Assembly: GCA_002005505.1 (NCBI GenBank)
Contig: KV908563.1
Location: 1 to 64,000, forward strand
Direction of reading: 5' to 3'
DNA: 64,000 bases
Source of the DNA: Botryococcus braunii
Lineage: Eukaryota > Chlorophyta > Trebouxiophyceae
Every line of letters begins with the position of its first letter. The first letter of the stretch is position 1. Below, one piece after another: positions 44,301-55,871 of the stretch. The notes beneath the pieces are model-generated. The model was not told where the DNA came from. It saw nothing but the letters and a program-made list of their open reading frames with translations, and searched no databases. The translations under genes and the position numbers were made by a program.

Positions 44301-46674
44301 CAATGGCAGACGCACCACTCTGGCTCTCCACAAAATGTACACTCGGAGACACCACTGTCCTACCAGGCAGTCGGACCTTGTACCCCTTGGTGTGTGGACA
44401 GTATCCCACAAACATACCTGCCTCAGACTGTGCACCCAAAGATGACACCTGGTGTTTGGCATGTTTCACGTATGCCAAACAGCCCCACTTGCGCAAATGG
44501 GACAGATCAGGGACAGAGCCAGTGAACATTTCAAATGGGGTTTTCTCCTGACCAGAGACTGGCATCACATTATGTAAATATGCAGCAGTAAGCATTGCAT
44601 CCACCCAAAGACTCTCATCTGCCTGAACACCCAACAGCAATGTTCTGGCCTTCTCTTTCAATGTTCGATTCATTCTCTCAGCAACTCCATTCTGCTGTGG
44701 AGTATACGCGGCAGAGGTCTCAGTGTGAATGCCATTCTCTGTACAGAACCCATGAAACGTTTTATTCAAGAACTCTGTGCCCCTGTCAGTCCTAACCGCC
44801 TTAACCTTGGATTCTGTCTGTCTCTCCCAGTATGTAATAGTGTCTGTCAAATGAGATGCAATGGTAGCCTTGCTAGTGACTGGTAACACTGAAACGAAAT
44901 TAGACAACTCATCCACTACTGTGACAGAAAACTTTTCCCCTTCAACGCCAGGAGTTGACATGGCACCAACCGTATCCGCATGTATTCGATGCAGTACTCG
45001 AGGCGGCTCATGTGAACTTGGCTTGAAAGATGGTTTACACTGCTTTCCCCGAACACAAGGGTCACAGTGAGTATCGCACTTTGAACAAGGAAGAAGGGAC
45101 ACAGGTATCCCAGTACACAACTCCTCCCTGCTCAAACGCTCTGTGGCTGTCTTCCCAGGATGCCCTAACCTCTCATGCCAAAGTTTTCGCAACTTGCAGT
45201 TATGTGCAGGTTTGTGCGCAGCATGATGTGCAGACATAGGGTTCACACACACTTGACAAGCCACCTGATATTTGGTGGGATAAATTCCCCTCAGAACATA
45301 CAACCCATATCTTTCTACAATGCTGCACTCCCAACCCATGGGTCCCACCAGACTGCTGTAGGTCCCATTCTCACGTGGAACAAATTGAATACCATCCCTT
45401 ACCCCAGCTGATACAGACAAGAGATTTGTGCTGGCCTGTGGAACACATTGTACATTATGGAGCCACAGTAACTTCCCTTCTGCATTCACCAGACACACAC
45501 TCCCACTAGCAATGATGGAACCATGAGACTCTGATGTAGCCAACTGCAGTTGACGTGGTTCTGTGTACACTGTGGGGTTCTGCAATACACCAAAGTCATT
45601 AACCAGGTGGACAGTAGCCCCAGAGTCCACAAGCCATTCCTCGCACGAGTGCCCTATCCCACCACTTTGTAATACATTAAACGTCACACTGGGCAGTGAG
45701 ATAGGAACGGCTTCTGCGTTTTTAGGACATGGAACATGGGTACTGTTGGATGCAGAGGGAACACTTGGCAGTGAATGCTTACTTCTGTCGCCAGCTTGCT
45801 CCTCTCCAGTACCCTTTTTCCATTTTGTGCACTCCTTGCTGATGTGTCCACGGCTCCCACACTCCCAGCACCTGACTTTTCGTGACCTCTTTCTGTCTTG
45901 CTCTGACTGGTCTGCCTCAGGGTCCTGGGACTTTGGGAGGACTGCCGCTGCCTTGGGAAGAGGTCGAGGGAGCTGGTCATTGAAGCCAGCACCATAGGCA
46001 TGGCTCTGCAGGATTTTTACCACATCTTCTGAGGAGCGCCCGCAACAATGCCCATAGAGTGCTCCTTTGAACTGTGCTAGCTCAGTGGGGAGACAATCCA
46101 CAATAGCATTAGTGACATCTTCGGGGTCAATGGAGTGGGAGTTGTCCAGGAGGTTCTGGAAAAGTATGAATTTTTTCATGACAAATGTCTCGAACGTCTC
46201 CTCCCTGGTCATGTGCTCTGTTTTGAGTGTGTGTAGCCACTGGCGGTTAACAGACTTGTTGTGTCCTCCAGTGAACTTATTGGCTATGTATAACAGGGCA
46301 TCAAAGGCAGAGGGCTTCATTGTCAACATAGGACTCCACTCCACTGGGACACTGCCAGTGATCAGCATCATGGCAGCAGCATTTGCTCTCGTGAAAGGAA
46401 GGGGTTTCTGAAAGGCCTCCGTGCACTCCTTGTGGATGGCTGCAGTGGTCAGATCATAAAGCCAGGACTTGAAATTCCACCCATCCTTTAATAAGGGATG
46501 GGCTACCTTAACATTTGTTGTTGATGGCTTTGTTGTGTCCTCGTGCAGTAAGGCTGTCAGTATCGAAACCACTGGGAGTGCTGTCTTCTCCTGTTCTGTG
46601 GATTGACCACCCAGACTTACAGGAGGCTGTTGGTTCAGCTGGTCCATTGGAGATGATTCCGCAGACTGGGTCAT
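41398..46674 (-). CDS. gag-pol: Copia family A Gag-Pol polyprotein, intact (copy A10)
   Basis: This is a second fully open 1758-codon polyprotein, from ATG at 46674 to the stop at 41398, with all domains and catalytic residues described for 29455-34731. An extension upstream of the ATG in the same frame would need TTG and is leader sequence. By eye the two proteins differ at very few positions, for example Leu for Met in the CMSDAG segment of reverse transcriptase and Ala for Thr in the acidic linker. The 3' LTR is present, but the leader is cut 49 bases upstream of the ATG at CAGATAT. No PBS lies between gag and the next LTR, so although the protein is intact, this locus cannot by itself be a normal template. 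Confidence 0.95.
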   Translation of the reverse strand: MTQSAESSPMDQLNQQPPVSLGGQSTEQEKTALPVVSILTALLHEDTTKPSTTNVKVAHPLLKDGWNFKSWLYDLTTAAIHKECTEAFQKPLPFTRANAAAMMLITGSVPVEWSPMLTMKPSAFDALLYIANKFTGGHNKSVNRQWLHTLKTEHMTREETFETFVMKKFILFQNLLDNSHSIDPEDVTNAIVDCLPTELAQFKGALYGHCCGRSSEDVVKILQSHAYGAGFNDQLPRPLPKAAAVLPKSQDPEADQSEQDRKRSRKVRCWECGSRGHISKECTKWKKGTGEEQAGDRSKHSLPSVPSASNSTHVPCPKNAEAVPISLPSVTFNVLQSGGIGHSCEEWLVDSGATVHLVNDFGVLQNPTVYTEPRQLQLATSESHGSIIASGSVCLVNAEGKLLWLHNVQCVPQASTNLLSVSAGVRDGIQFVPRENGTYSSLVGPMGWECSIVERYGLYVLRGIYPTKYQVACQVCVNPMSAHHAAHKPAHNCKLRKLWHERLGHPGKTATERLSREELCTGIPVSLLPCSKCDTHCDPCVRGKQCKPSFKPSSHEPPRVLHRIHADTVGAMSTPGVEGEKFSVTVVDELSNFVSVLPVTSKATIASHLTDTITYWERQTESKVKAVRTDRGTEFLNKTFHGFCTENGIHTETSAAYTPQQNGVAERMNRTLKEKARTLLLGVQADESLWVDAMLTAAYLHNVMPVSGQEKTPFEMFTGSVPDLSHLRKWGCLAYVKHAKHQVSSLGAQSEAGMFVGYCPHTKGYKVRLPGRTVVSPSVHFVESQSGASAIGLQAAGPGPVSATQPGSSLDPDPASPQPGPSLDQDLNPVELETPASTEATIPMEDNSSEDDEPSPARPQTARLHPDPTAPRAPCAPPARTRHSNLTAPCAPAASSPVASPGSTAPRPASSSQSPGVSEVPRRMHAATRHGTSAPTTSGGIRTIARLRLMAVPLAKSPTSRTPGAFPWPGGTARFQLQPGALTRAERLQQRNARKQQPKSGDITEQAGIEAADEAPTTVTVHDDISTEEGGITTSREPGEAGDVGEAGEAECTGRGTGVDTDSAVEGDSSAVDQCSDDNAVAMHVRDEAVGRLVNAKCESDRETRLRVSNVHDAVDHSEMVCEHEEMITAAAVREDESGSQEARRVVGQMRSRGKVAFFDNLPSATRQSSDNPWAGSARIVRDILHEQDGAEPSGEMPSCVFRTADSGGDASEPASIAFLRACLASPAGVRFSKIPVPSNYREARMSDQWVFWEQAMIEEKNSLDAHECFEYTERPRGKKVIPVHWIYSVKVDAHGNVIRYKARLVAQGCRQIQGIDVDEVFAPTSSFGARRVLLCKAAAEDMEIHQLDIKTAFLNGDLEEEVYVTQPPGFHNGGPQVCRLRKALYGLKQAPRAWYHTLDATLAKHGFTACLSDAGIYVSNVPGEDPVYLVLFVDDMLIMSKALPRVLAFKETIGKEFSIHDLGEVKDFLGCQIVRDRERKLMWMSSGLKIDALVDSFGLSGDTRAYDTPMSKSFVHTSHSTQSNPIDGAGVALEPGHRYCELIGSLLYLANTTRPDIAHAVGVLSRYRGTPTTAHMQEGLRVVRYLKDTRDLALQLGGGTSPLEGYVDADYAGDLDMRASTTGFVFQVYGGSVVWGSKKQSATATSTVESEFRAASHAVKEAIWLRGFLEEIHVDVWKPPLFIDNSGCVRNLRNLVNSKYTKHVAVAFHHARAAVIQGDVDVKYVPTQKNVADIFTKPLVPVLFKIHRNTLGVVSRE

Positions 46675-46723
46675 TGTGTGAAAGGTTATGGGTTTCTGCA
46701 AGTCTGGGTCACTTTGCAGATAT
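46675..46723 (-). other. Truncated family A leader without PBS (A10)
   Basis: Only the gag-proximal 49 bases of the leader remain, ending at GATAT. The junction with the LTR at 46724 is identical to that at 4828/4829, where it marks the target duplication of a nested insertion. Confidence 0.8.
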
Positions 46724-47384
46724 TGTGAAAGGTTATGGGCAGAGAGAACACCTGTAAGTCCGCAAAAGGATTTGTCAATGCACTTGTAGAGGTTTCGTCA
46801 GTCAGACCTCGACACACCCTTTGCGCGCGACTGATACAGGTTCGACAGGAGCGCCTTCCCTTGCGGCAACCAAAAAGCAAGTGCGACTGTCTCAAACACA
46901 AATCAAATATGCAATAGCAAGCTTCAACTTGTAGCAAACAGACAGGACTTCCATTCCGTGGCACAGGATTCGGCCAACCAACGAATGACGAGTCTGTCGC
47001 CTCCAGCAGTTAAATACCTGACCGTGTTTGGCGCCCAAGGGACTCGATAAAAGTCGAGTCCCTGAAAGCTTCTCATTCCAAAAGGTCCCTAATTGGTAAT
47101 CCAATACGGATGATGTGTCCTAGACAAAATACCTGAAGGTCCCATTTTCTGTACCTAATTAAACACACTGATGTGGCCGCCTAAGAATTAGTTTGACTGA
47201 CCTCGAAGACGTATTCGAGGTCCCAAAAACAAGTTCCACTGAGTGCCACGATGCTGTGTGAGTCAATGCAAAGTTGTCCAAACCTCTATGTGAAGTTACG
47301 TGAGGAAGACTGAGGTCTGTCAAGGAATTATGTCGCTTCACAGCCAAGTTCCTAGGACTAGCTGGAAGAAGTATGCAGTAGTTT
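46724..47384 (-). repeat. Family A LTR fragment, short form, 661 bp
   Basis: It begins TGTGAAAGG and has the short-form organisation. It breaks at GTAGTTT where a second LTR starts at 47385, so its U3 end (about 199 bases) is missing. Confidence 0.85.
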
Positions 47385-48377
47385 TGTGAAAGGTTATGGG
47401 CAGAGAGAACACCTGTAAGTCCGCAAAAGGATTTGTCAATGCACTTGTAGAGGTTTCGTCAGTCAGACCTCGACACACCCTTTGCGCGCGACTGATACAG
47501 GTTCGACAGGAGCGCCTTCCCTTGCGGCAACCAAAAAGCAAGTGCGACTGTCTCAAACACAAATCAAATATGCAATAGCAAGCTTCAACTTGTAGCAAAC
47601 AGACAGGACTTCCATTCCGTGGCACAGGATTCGGCCAACCAACGAATTGATTACATGGGACAATATTACTGCTTGCCCTACTGGCACAATCTCATATACG
47701 CATAAATTACTTCTCACATCAGCTGTTTTTATAGCATCGTCTCAAACATGTTCTGTGCCGGACCTGAGTCCGGCACACTCGTTCCCTTGACGACCTAATA
47801 GCACAGCTTTGCGACAGTCAACGAAATATCTAACCAAATAGGTATTATATCATTAAATCACAACTACATCAATACCTGTAAGTCCGCAAAAGGATTTGTC
47901 AATGCACTTGTAGAGGTTTCGTCAGTCAGACCTCGACACACCTATTGCCCCGAGCATTACGATTTAGCCAGAGCAATGAGCAACATTGCAAATGCAGTGG
48001 TTATCAAATACATCATGCTATTCTATCATCTGTCAAAGTGCCAACGTACCCTTTGCGCGCGACTGATACAGGTTCGACAGGAGCGCCTTCCCTTGCGGCA
48101 ACCAAAAAGCAAGTGCGACTGTCTCAAACACAAATCAAATATGCAATAGCAAGCTTCAACTTGTAGCAAACAGACAGGACTTCCATTCCGTGGCACAGGA
48201 TTCGGCCAACCAACGAATGACGAGTCTGTCGCCTCCAGCAGTTAAATACCTGACCGTGTTTGGCGCCCAAGGGACTCGATAAAAGTCGAGTCCCTGAAAG
48301 GTTCTCATTCCAAAAGGTCCCTAATTGGTAATCCAATACGGATGATGTGTCCTAGACAAAATACCTAAAGGTCCCAT
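47385..48377 (-). repeat. Family A LTR fragment, long form, about 993 bp
   Basis: It begins TGTGAAAGG inside the previous LTR and includes both 237-bp blocks. It breaks at GGTCCCAT, where the sequence switches to plus-strand gag. The last two bases, AT, fit both sides. Confidence 0.85.
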
Positions 48378-51300
48378 ACTGACAGCCTTACTGCACGAGG
48401 ACACAACAAAGCCATCAACAACAAATGTTAAGGTAGCCCATCCCTTATTAAAGGATGGGTGGAATTTCAAGTCCTGGCTTTATGATCTGACCACTGCAGC
48501 TATCCACAAGGAGTGCACGGAGGCCTTTCAGAAACCCCTTCCTTTCACGAGAGCAAATGCTGCTGCCATGATGCTGATCACTGGCAGTGTCCCAGTGGAG
48601 TGGAGTCCTATGTTGACAATGAAGCCCTCTGCCTTTGATGCCCTGTTATACATAGCCAATAAGTTCACTGGAGGACACAACAAGTCTGTTAACCGCCAGT
48701 GGCTACACACACTCAAAACAGAGCACATGACCAGGGAGGAGACGTTCGAGACATTTGTCATGAAAAAATTCATACTTTTCCAGAACCTCCTGGACAACTC
48801 CCACTCCATTGACCCCGAAGATGTCACTAATGCTATTGTGGATTGTCTCCCCACTGAGCTAGCACAGTTCAAAGGAGCACTCTATGGGCATTGTTGCGGG
48901 CGCTCCTCAGAAGATGTGGTAAAAATCCTGCAGAGCCATGCCTATGGTGCTGGCTTCAATGACCAGCTCCCTCGACCTCTTCCCAAGGCAGCGGCAGTCC
49001 TCCCAAAGTCCCAGGACCCTGAGGCAGACCAGTCAGAGCAAGACAGAAAGAGGTCACGAAAAGTCAGGTGCTGGGAGTGTGGGAGCCGTGGACACATCAG
49101 CAAGGAGTGCACAAAATGGAAAAAGGGTACTGGAGAGGAGCAAGCTGGCGACAGAAGTAAGCATTCACTGCCAAGTGTTCCCTCTGCATCCAACAGTACC
49201 CATGTTCCATGTCCTAAAAACGCAGAAGCCATTCCTATCTCACTGCCCAGTGTGACGTTTAATGTATTACAAAGTGGTGGGATAGGGCACTCGTGCGAGG
49301 AATGGCTTGTGGACTCTGGGGCTACTGTCCACCTGGTTAATGACTTTGGTGTATTGCAGAACCCCACAGTGTACACAGAACCACGTCAACTGCAGTTGGC
49401 TACATCAGAGTCTCATGGTTCCATCAAAACTAGTGGGAGTGTGTGTCTGGTGAATGCAGAAGGGCAGTTACTGTGGCTCCATAATGTACAATGTGTTCCA
49501 CAGGCCAGCACAAATCTCTTGTCTGTATCAGCTGGGGTAAGGGATGGTATTCAATTTGTTCCACGTGAGAATGGGACCTACAGCAGTCTGGTGGGACCCA
49601 TGGGTTGGGAGTGCAGCATTGTAGAAAGATATGGGTTGTATGTTCTGAGGGGAATTTATCCCACCAAATATCAGGTGGCTTGTCAAGTGTGTGTGAACCC
49701 TATGTCTGCACATCATGCTGCGCACAAACCTGCACATAACTGCAAGTTGCGAAAACTTTGGCATGAGAGGTTAGGGCATCCTGGGAAGACAGCCACAGAG
49801 CGTTTGAGCAGGGAGGAGTTGTGTACTGGGATACCTGTGTCCCTTCTTCCTTGTTCAAAGTGCGATACTCACTGTGACCCTTGTGTTCGGGGAAAGCAGT
49901 GTAAACCATCTTTCAAGCCAAGTTCACATGAGCCGCCTCGAGTACTGCATCGAATACATGCGGATACGGTTGGTGCCATGTCAACTCCTGGCGTTGAAGG
50001 GGAAAAGTTTTCTGTCACAATAGTGGATGAGTTGTCTAATTTCGTTTCAGTGTTACCAGTCACTAGCAAGGCTACCATTGCATCTCATTTGACAGACACT
50101 ATTACATACTGGGAGAGACAGACAGAATCCAAGGTTAAGGCGGTTAGGACTGACAGGGGCACAGAGTTCTTGAAAAAACGTTTCATGGGTTCTGTACAGA
50201 GAATGGCATTCACACTGAGACCTCTGCCGCGTATACTCCACAGCAGAATGGAGTTGCTGAGAGAATGAATCGAACATTGAAAGAGAAGGCCAGAACATTG
50301 CTGTTGGGTGTTCAGGCAGATGAGAGTCTTTGGGTGGATGCAATGCTTACTGCTGCATATTTACATAATGTGATGCCAGTCTCTGGTCAGGAGAAAACCC
50401 CATTTGAAATGTTCACTGGCTCTGTCCCTGATCTGTCCCATTTGCGCAAGTGGGGCTGTTTGGCATACGTGAAACATGCCAAACACCAGGTGTCATCTTT
50501 GGGTGCACAGTCTGAGGCAGGTATGTTTGTGGGATACTGTCCACACACCAAGGGGTACAAGGTCCGACTGCCTGGTAGGACAGTGGTGTCTCCGAGTGTA
50601 CATTTTGTGGAGAGCCAGAGTGGTGCGTCTGCCATTGGGCTGCAAGCTGCTGGGCCCGGTCCTGTATCTGCAACCCAGCCTGGATCTAGCCTGGATCCGG
50701 ACCCAGCCTCACCTCAACCGGGACCCAGCCTGGACCAGGACCTGAATCCTGTGGAATTGGAGACCCCTGCATCCACTGAGGCAACAATTCCCATGGAGGA
50801 CAACAGTAGCGAGGACGATGAACCCTCCCCAGCTCGCCCTCAAACTGCCCGACTGCATCCAGACCCCACTGCACCCCGCGCACCTTGTGCACCCCCTGCG
50901 CGCACTAGGCACTCCAACCTCACTGCACCCTGCGCCCCCGCCGCGTCATCCCCAGTGGCGTCTCCTGGCTCTACAGCGCCTCGTCCAGCATCCTCAAGCC
51001 AATCACCTGGAGTCAGTGAGGTGCCCAGGCGCATGCATGCTGCTACCAGGCATGGGACCTCTGCACCAACCACCAGTGGAGGGATTCGCACCATAGCCCG
51101 ACTGAGACTCATGGCAGTACCACTGGCCAAGTCTCCAACTTCACGCACCCCGGGCGCATTCCCCTGGCCTGGTGGTACGGCACGTTTCCAGCTGCAGCCT
51201 GGAGCTTTGACACGTGCAGAGCGTCTGCAGCAACGAAATGCTCGTAAACAGCAACCCAAGTCTGGTGACATCACAGAGCAGGCTGGGATCGAAGCTGCTG

Positions 51301-53539
51301 ATGAAGCTCCTACCACCGTCACTGTACATGATGACATCAGTACAGAAGAAGGGGGGATTACAACGTCCAGGGAACCAGGGGAAGCAGGAGACGTAGGGGA
51401 AGCAGGAGAAGCAGAATGTACTGGGAGGGGTACTGGAGTTGACACTGACTCTGCAGTGGAGGGTGATTCAAGTGCTGTTGATCAGTGTAGCGATGACAAT
51501 GCTGTTGCTATGCATGTACGTGATGAGGCTGTAGGGAGGCTTGTTAATGCAAAATGTGAATCTGATCGTGAAACTCGACTTGAGTTAGCAATGTGCATGA
51601 CGCAGTGGACCATTCTGAGATGGTATGTGAACATGAAGAGATGATAACTGCTGCTGCTGTGAGAGAAGATGAGAGCGGGAGTCAGGAAGCACGGAGAGTA
51701 GTGGGTCAGATGAGATCCAGAGGCAAGGTTGCATTCTTTGATAATCTGCCATCTGCCACAAGGCAGAGCTCAGATAATCCATGGGCAGGATCTGCCAGGA
51801 TTGTTAGAGACATTTTGCATGAGCAAGATGGGGCAGAACCCAGTGGGGAGATGCCTTCATGTGTGTTCCGTACCGCGGATTCAGGAGGGGATGCCAGTGA
51901 ACCTGCCAGTATTGCTTTTCTACGTGCTTGCCTTGCTAGTCCTGCAGGAGTGAGATTTAGCAAGATTCCTGTACCAAGTAACTATCGTGAGGCACGAATG
52001 TCTGATCAGTGGGTGTTTTGGGAACAAGCCATGATCGAGGAGAAGAACTCTCTCGATGCTCATGAGTGCTTTGAGTACACTGAAAGACCCAGAGGAAAGA
52101 AAGTCATCCCAGTTCACTGGATCTATTCTGTTAAAGTCGATGCCCATGGTAATGTTATAAGGTACAAAGCTCGTCTTGTTGCACAAGGATGTCGTCAAAT
52201 TCAGGGTATTGATGTGGACGAAGTCTTCGCACCCACCAGTAGCTTTGGGGCTCGACGTGTTCTTCTGTGTAAGGCAGCTGCTGAGGATATGGAAATTCAT
52301 CAGCTCGATATAAAAACGGCCTTTTTGAATGGGGATCTGGAGGAAGAGGTTTACGTTACTCAACCTCCAGGATTTCACAATGGTGGTCCCCAAGTGTGTC
52401 GCTTGCGTAAGGCTCTGTACGGCCTCAAACAAGCTCCACGTGCCTGGTATCATACGCTTGATGCCACACTGGCTAAACATGGATTTACTGCATGCATGTC
52501 AGATGCAGGAATCTATGTGTCAAATGTTCCAGGGGAAGATCCTGTGTATTTGGTTCTCTTTGTAGACGACATGCTGATCATGTCAAAGGCTCTCCCACGT
52601 GTATTGGCCTTTAAGGAGACTATAGGGAAAGAGTTCTCTATTCATGATCTTGGGGAAGTCAAGGATTTCCTGGGATGTCAGATTGTTCGAGATCGAGAGC
52701 GGAAGCTGATGTGGATGAGTAGTGGGCTGAAGATAGATGCATTGGTGGACAGTTTTGGACTTAGTGGTGACACACGGGCCTATGACACACCCATGAGTAA
52801 ATCATTTGTGCACACCAGTCACTCCACTCAGTCCAATCCCATTGATGGGGCTGGGGTTGCTTTGGAACCCGGGCATCGTTACTGTGAGCTGATTGGCTCT
52901 CTTCTGTATTTAGCTAATACCACACGTCCTGATATTGCTCATGCGGTAGGGGTTCTTTCACGGTATAGAGGCACACCTACCACTGCACATATGCAAGAAG
53001 GTCTTCGAGTGGTCCGGTATTTGAAGGACACTCGGGATCTTGCACTCCAGCTTGGTGGGGGCACATCTCCTCTTGAGGGTTATGTCGATGCCGACTATGC
53101 GGGTGATCTAGATATGCGAGCATCCACTACAGGTTTCGTGTTCCAAGTTTATGGTGGGTCAGTTGTTTGGGGCAGCAAGAAACAAAGTGCCACTGCTACA
53201 TCAACAGTGGAATCAGAGTTTCGAGCTGCTAGTCATGCTGTCAAAGAAGCCATTTGGCTTCGCGGTTTCTTGGAGGAGATTCATGTTGATGTGTGGAAAC
53301 CTCCTCTGTTCATTGATAACTCTGGGTGTGTTCGGAATTTACGGAATCTTGTAAATTCCAAGTACACCAAGCATGTTGCTGTGGCATTTCACCATGCACG
53401 TGCTGCTGTCATTCAGGGTGACGTGGACGTGAAGTATGTACCCACCCAGAAGAATGTGGCGGACATCTTTACGAAACCACTCGTCCCTGTGTTGTTCAAG
53501 ATTCACCGCAATACACTTGGTGTCGTTTCACGCGAGTGA
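48378..53539 (+). pseudogene. gag-pol: Copia family A Gag-Pol, 5' truncated with two frameshifts (copy A11)
   Basis: Coding sequence starts inside gag (about codon 40) at an inverted junction, so the start codon, leader and 5' LTR are absent. The knuckle, protease DSG and pre-integrase follow in frame. In the integrase, TTGAAAAAACG near 50172 stands for TTGAATAAAACG in intact copies: a one-base loss plus a substitution just after the second catalytic Asp. Another one-base loss occurs at about 51581, in the acidic linker (CGACTTGAG for CGACTTCGAG). Reverse transcriptase with FVDD and RNase H are open to the stop at 53539. A three-base substitution cluster changes IIA to IKT after the protease motif. 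The copy is inactive. Confidence 0.9.
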
Positions 53540-53726
53540 CGTCTTATTTTCCGGCTGGTGTTCACCACGACCGAGTGACCACGGGCAAAGGCGGAGGGTG
53601 AGGAGATTAGCTACCTCCTTCACTAGTAACTCCCCCGAAGCACGCCTGACCCAGAAGCATGTACTACAGTGGGCGTTGCCTGAGAAATAGTACAATAGAT
53701 GGACCTCTGAAACGTCCAAGGGGAAG
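53540..53726 (+). other. Family A 3' untranslated region and polypurine tract (A11)
   Basis: The usual 3' segment with AAGGGGAAG at 53718-53726, with minor substitutions and one extra C near 53635. Confidence 0.7.
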
Positions 53727-54534
53727 TGTTATAGGTAATGACCTAGATTAGGTAATTACTTAGGGAGCATTACTGTTGGACTTATTCAGAGGTATTCTTC
53801 TGACTCATCCTAGGCAAAACAGTCGTGCATGCCAGGCTGCCCTGGACGGCACAACACTGTTGGGCCTTAGGTGCAAACTACTGCATACTTCTTCCAGCTA
53901 GTCCTAGGAACTTGGCTGTGAAGCGACATAATTCCTTGACAGACCTCAGTCTTCCTCACGTAACTTCACATAGAGGTTTGGACAACTTTGCATTGACTCA
54001 CACAGCATCGTGGCACTCAGTGGAACTTGTTTTTGGGACCTCGAATACGTCTTCGAGGTCAGTCAAACTAATTCTTAGGCGGCCACATCAGTGTGTTTAA
54101 TTAGGTACAGAAAATGGGACCTTTAGGTATTTTGTCTAGGACACATCATCCGTATTGGATTACCAATTAGGGACCTTTTGGAATGAGAAGCCATCAGGGA
54201 CACGACTTTTATCGAGTCCCTTGGGCGCCAAACACGGTCAGGTATTTAACTGCTGGAGGCGACAGACTCGTCATTCGTTGGTTGGCCGAATCCTGTGCCA
54301 CGGAATGGAAGTCCTGTCTGTTTGCTACAAGTTGAAGCTTGCTATTGCATATTTGATTTGTGTTTGAGACAGTCGCACTTGCTTTTTGGTTGCCGCAAGG
54401 GAAGGCGCTCCTGTCGAACCTGTATCAGTCGCGCGCAAAGGGTGTGTCGAGGTCTGACTGACGAAACCTCTACAGTGCATTGACAAATCCTTTTGCGGAC
54501 TTACAGGTGTTCTCTCTGCCCATAACCTTTCACA
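53727..54534 (+). repeat. Family A LTR, short form with one U3 unit, 808 bp (3' LTR of A11)
   Basis: It starts TGTTATAGG (one base from the usual TGTTGTAGG) and ends CTTTCACA. It has a single 51-bp unit and shares CTACAGTGC, not CTACAAGTGC, with the LTRs at 55872, 57251, 60057 and 60242. That marks an older subfamily state. Confidence 0.9.
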
Positions 54535-55720
54535 CCAGACACACACTCCCACTAGCAATGATGGAACCATGAGACTCTGATGTAGCCAACTGCAGTTGAC
54601 GTGGTTCTGTGTACACTGTGGGGTTCTGCAATACACCAAAGTCATTAACCAGGTGGACAGTAGCCCCAGAGTCCACAAGCCATTCCTCGCACGAGTGCCC
54701 TATCCCACCACTTTGTAATACATTAAACGTCACACTGGGCAGTGAGATAGGAACGGCTTCTGCGTTTTTAGGACATGGAACATGGGTACTGTTGGATGCA
54801 GAGGGAACACTTGGCAGTGAATGCTTACTTCTGTCGCCAGCTTGCTCCTCTCCAGTACCCTTTTTCCATTTTGTGCACTCCTTGCTGATGTGTCCACGGC
54901 TCCCACACTCCCAGCACCTGACTTTTCGTGACCTCTTTCTGTCTTGCTCTGACGGGTCTGCCTCAGGGTCCGGGGACTTTGGGAGGACTGCCGCTGCCTT
55001 GGGAAGAGGTCGAGGGAGCTGGTCATTGAAGCCAGCACCATAGGCATGGCTCTGCAGGATTTTTACCACATCTTCTGAGGAGCGCCCGCAACAATGCCCA
55101 TAGAGTGCTCCTTTGAACTGTGCTAGCTCAGTGGGGAGACAATCAACAATAGCATTAGTGACATCTTCGGGGTCAATGGAGTGGGAGTTGTCCAGGAGGT
55201 TCTGGAAAAGAATGAATTTTTTCATGACAAATGTCTCGAACGTCTCCTCCCTGGTCATGTGCTCTGTTTTGAGTGTGTGTAGCCACTGGCGGTTAACAGA
55301 CTTGTTGTGTCCTCCAGTGAACTTATTGGCTATGTATAACAGGGCATCAAAGGCAGAGGGCTTCATTGTCAACATAGGACTCCACTCCACTGGGACACTG
55401 CCAGTGATCAGCATCATGGCAGCAGCATTTGCTCTCGTGAAAGGAAGGGGTTTCTGAAAGGCCTCCGTGCACTCCTTGTGGATAGCTGCAGTGGTCAGAT
55501 CATAAAGCCAGGACTTGAAATTCCACCCATCCTTTAATAAGGGATGGGCTACCTTAACATTTGTTGTTGATGGCTTTGTTGTGTCCTCGTGCAGTAAGGC
55601 TGTCAGTATCGAAACCACTGGGAGTGCTGTCTTCTCCTGTTCTGTGGATTGACCACCCAGACTTACAGGAGGCTGTTGGTTCAGCTGGTCCATTGGAGAT
55701 GATTCCGCAGACTGGGTCAT
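54535..55720 (-). pseudogene. Copia family A gag-protease fragment (copy A12)
   Basis: It reads leftwards from ATG at 55720 through Gag, knuckle and protease DSG and stops just after the protease (SIIASGSVCLV), where it abuts the end of a plus-strand LTR. The frame is open until the break; the remaining pol is absent. A few substitutions lie near the knuckle (Pro for Gln, Pro for Gln within 15 residues). Confidence 0.85.
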
Positions 55721-55871
55721 TGTGTGAAAGGTTATGGGTTTCCGCAAGTCTGGGTCACTTTGCAGATATGAATCGTTCTGGATATGACGTGCAGCAGGTA
55801 TTCAAGGCGGACTCCTCGTACTCTGCAACCTTGGCTTCGGCGTAGCTCGATGGGCAGGTGGGCCCATAACC
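55721..55871 (-). other. Family A leader with PBS (A12)
   Basis: A complete leader with the PBS complement at 55857-55871 next to the LTR. Confidence 0.8.
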
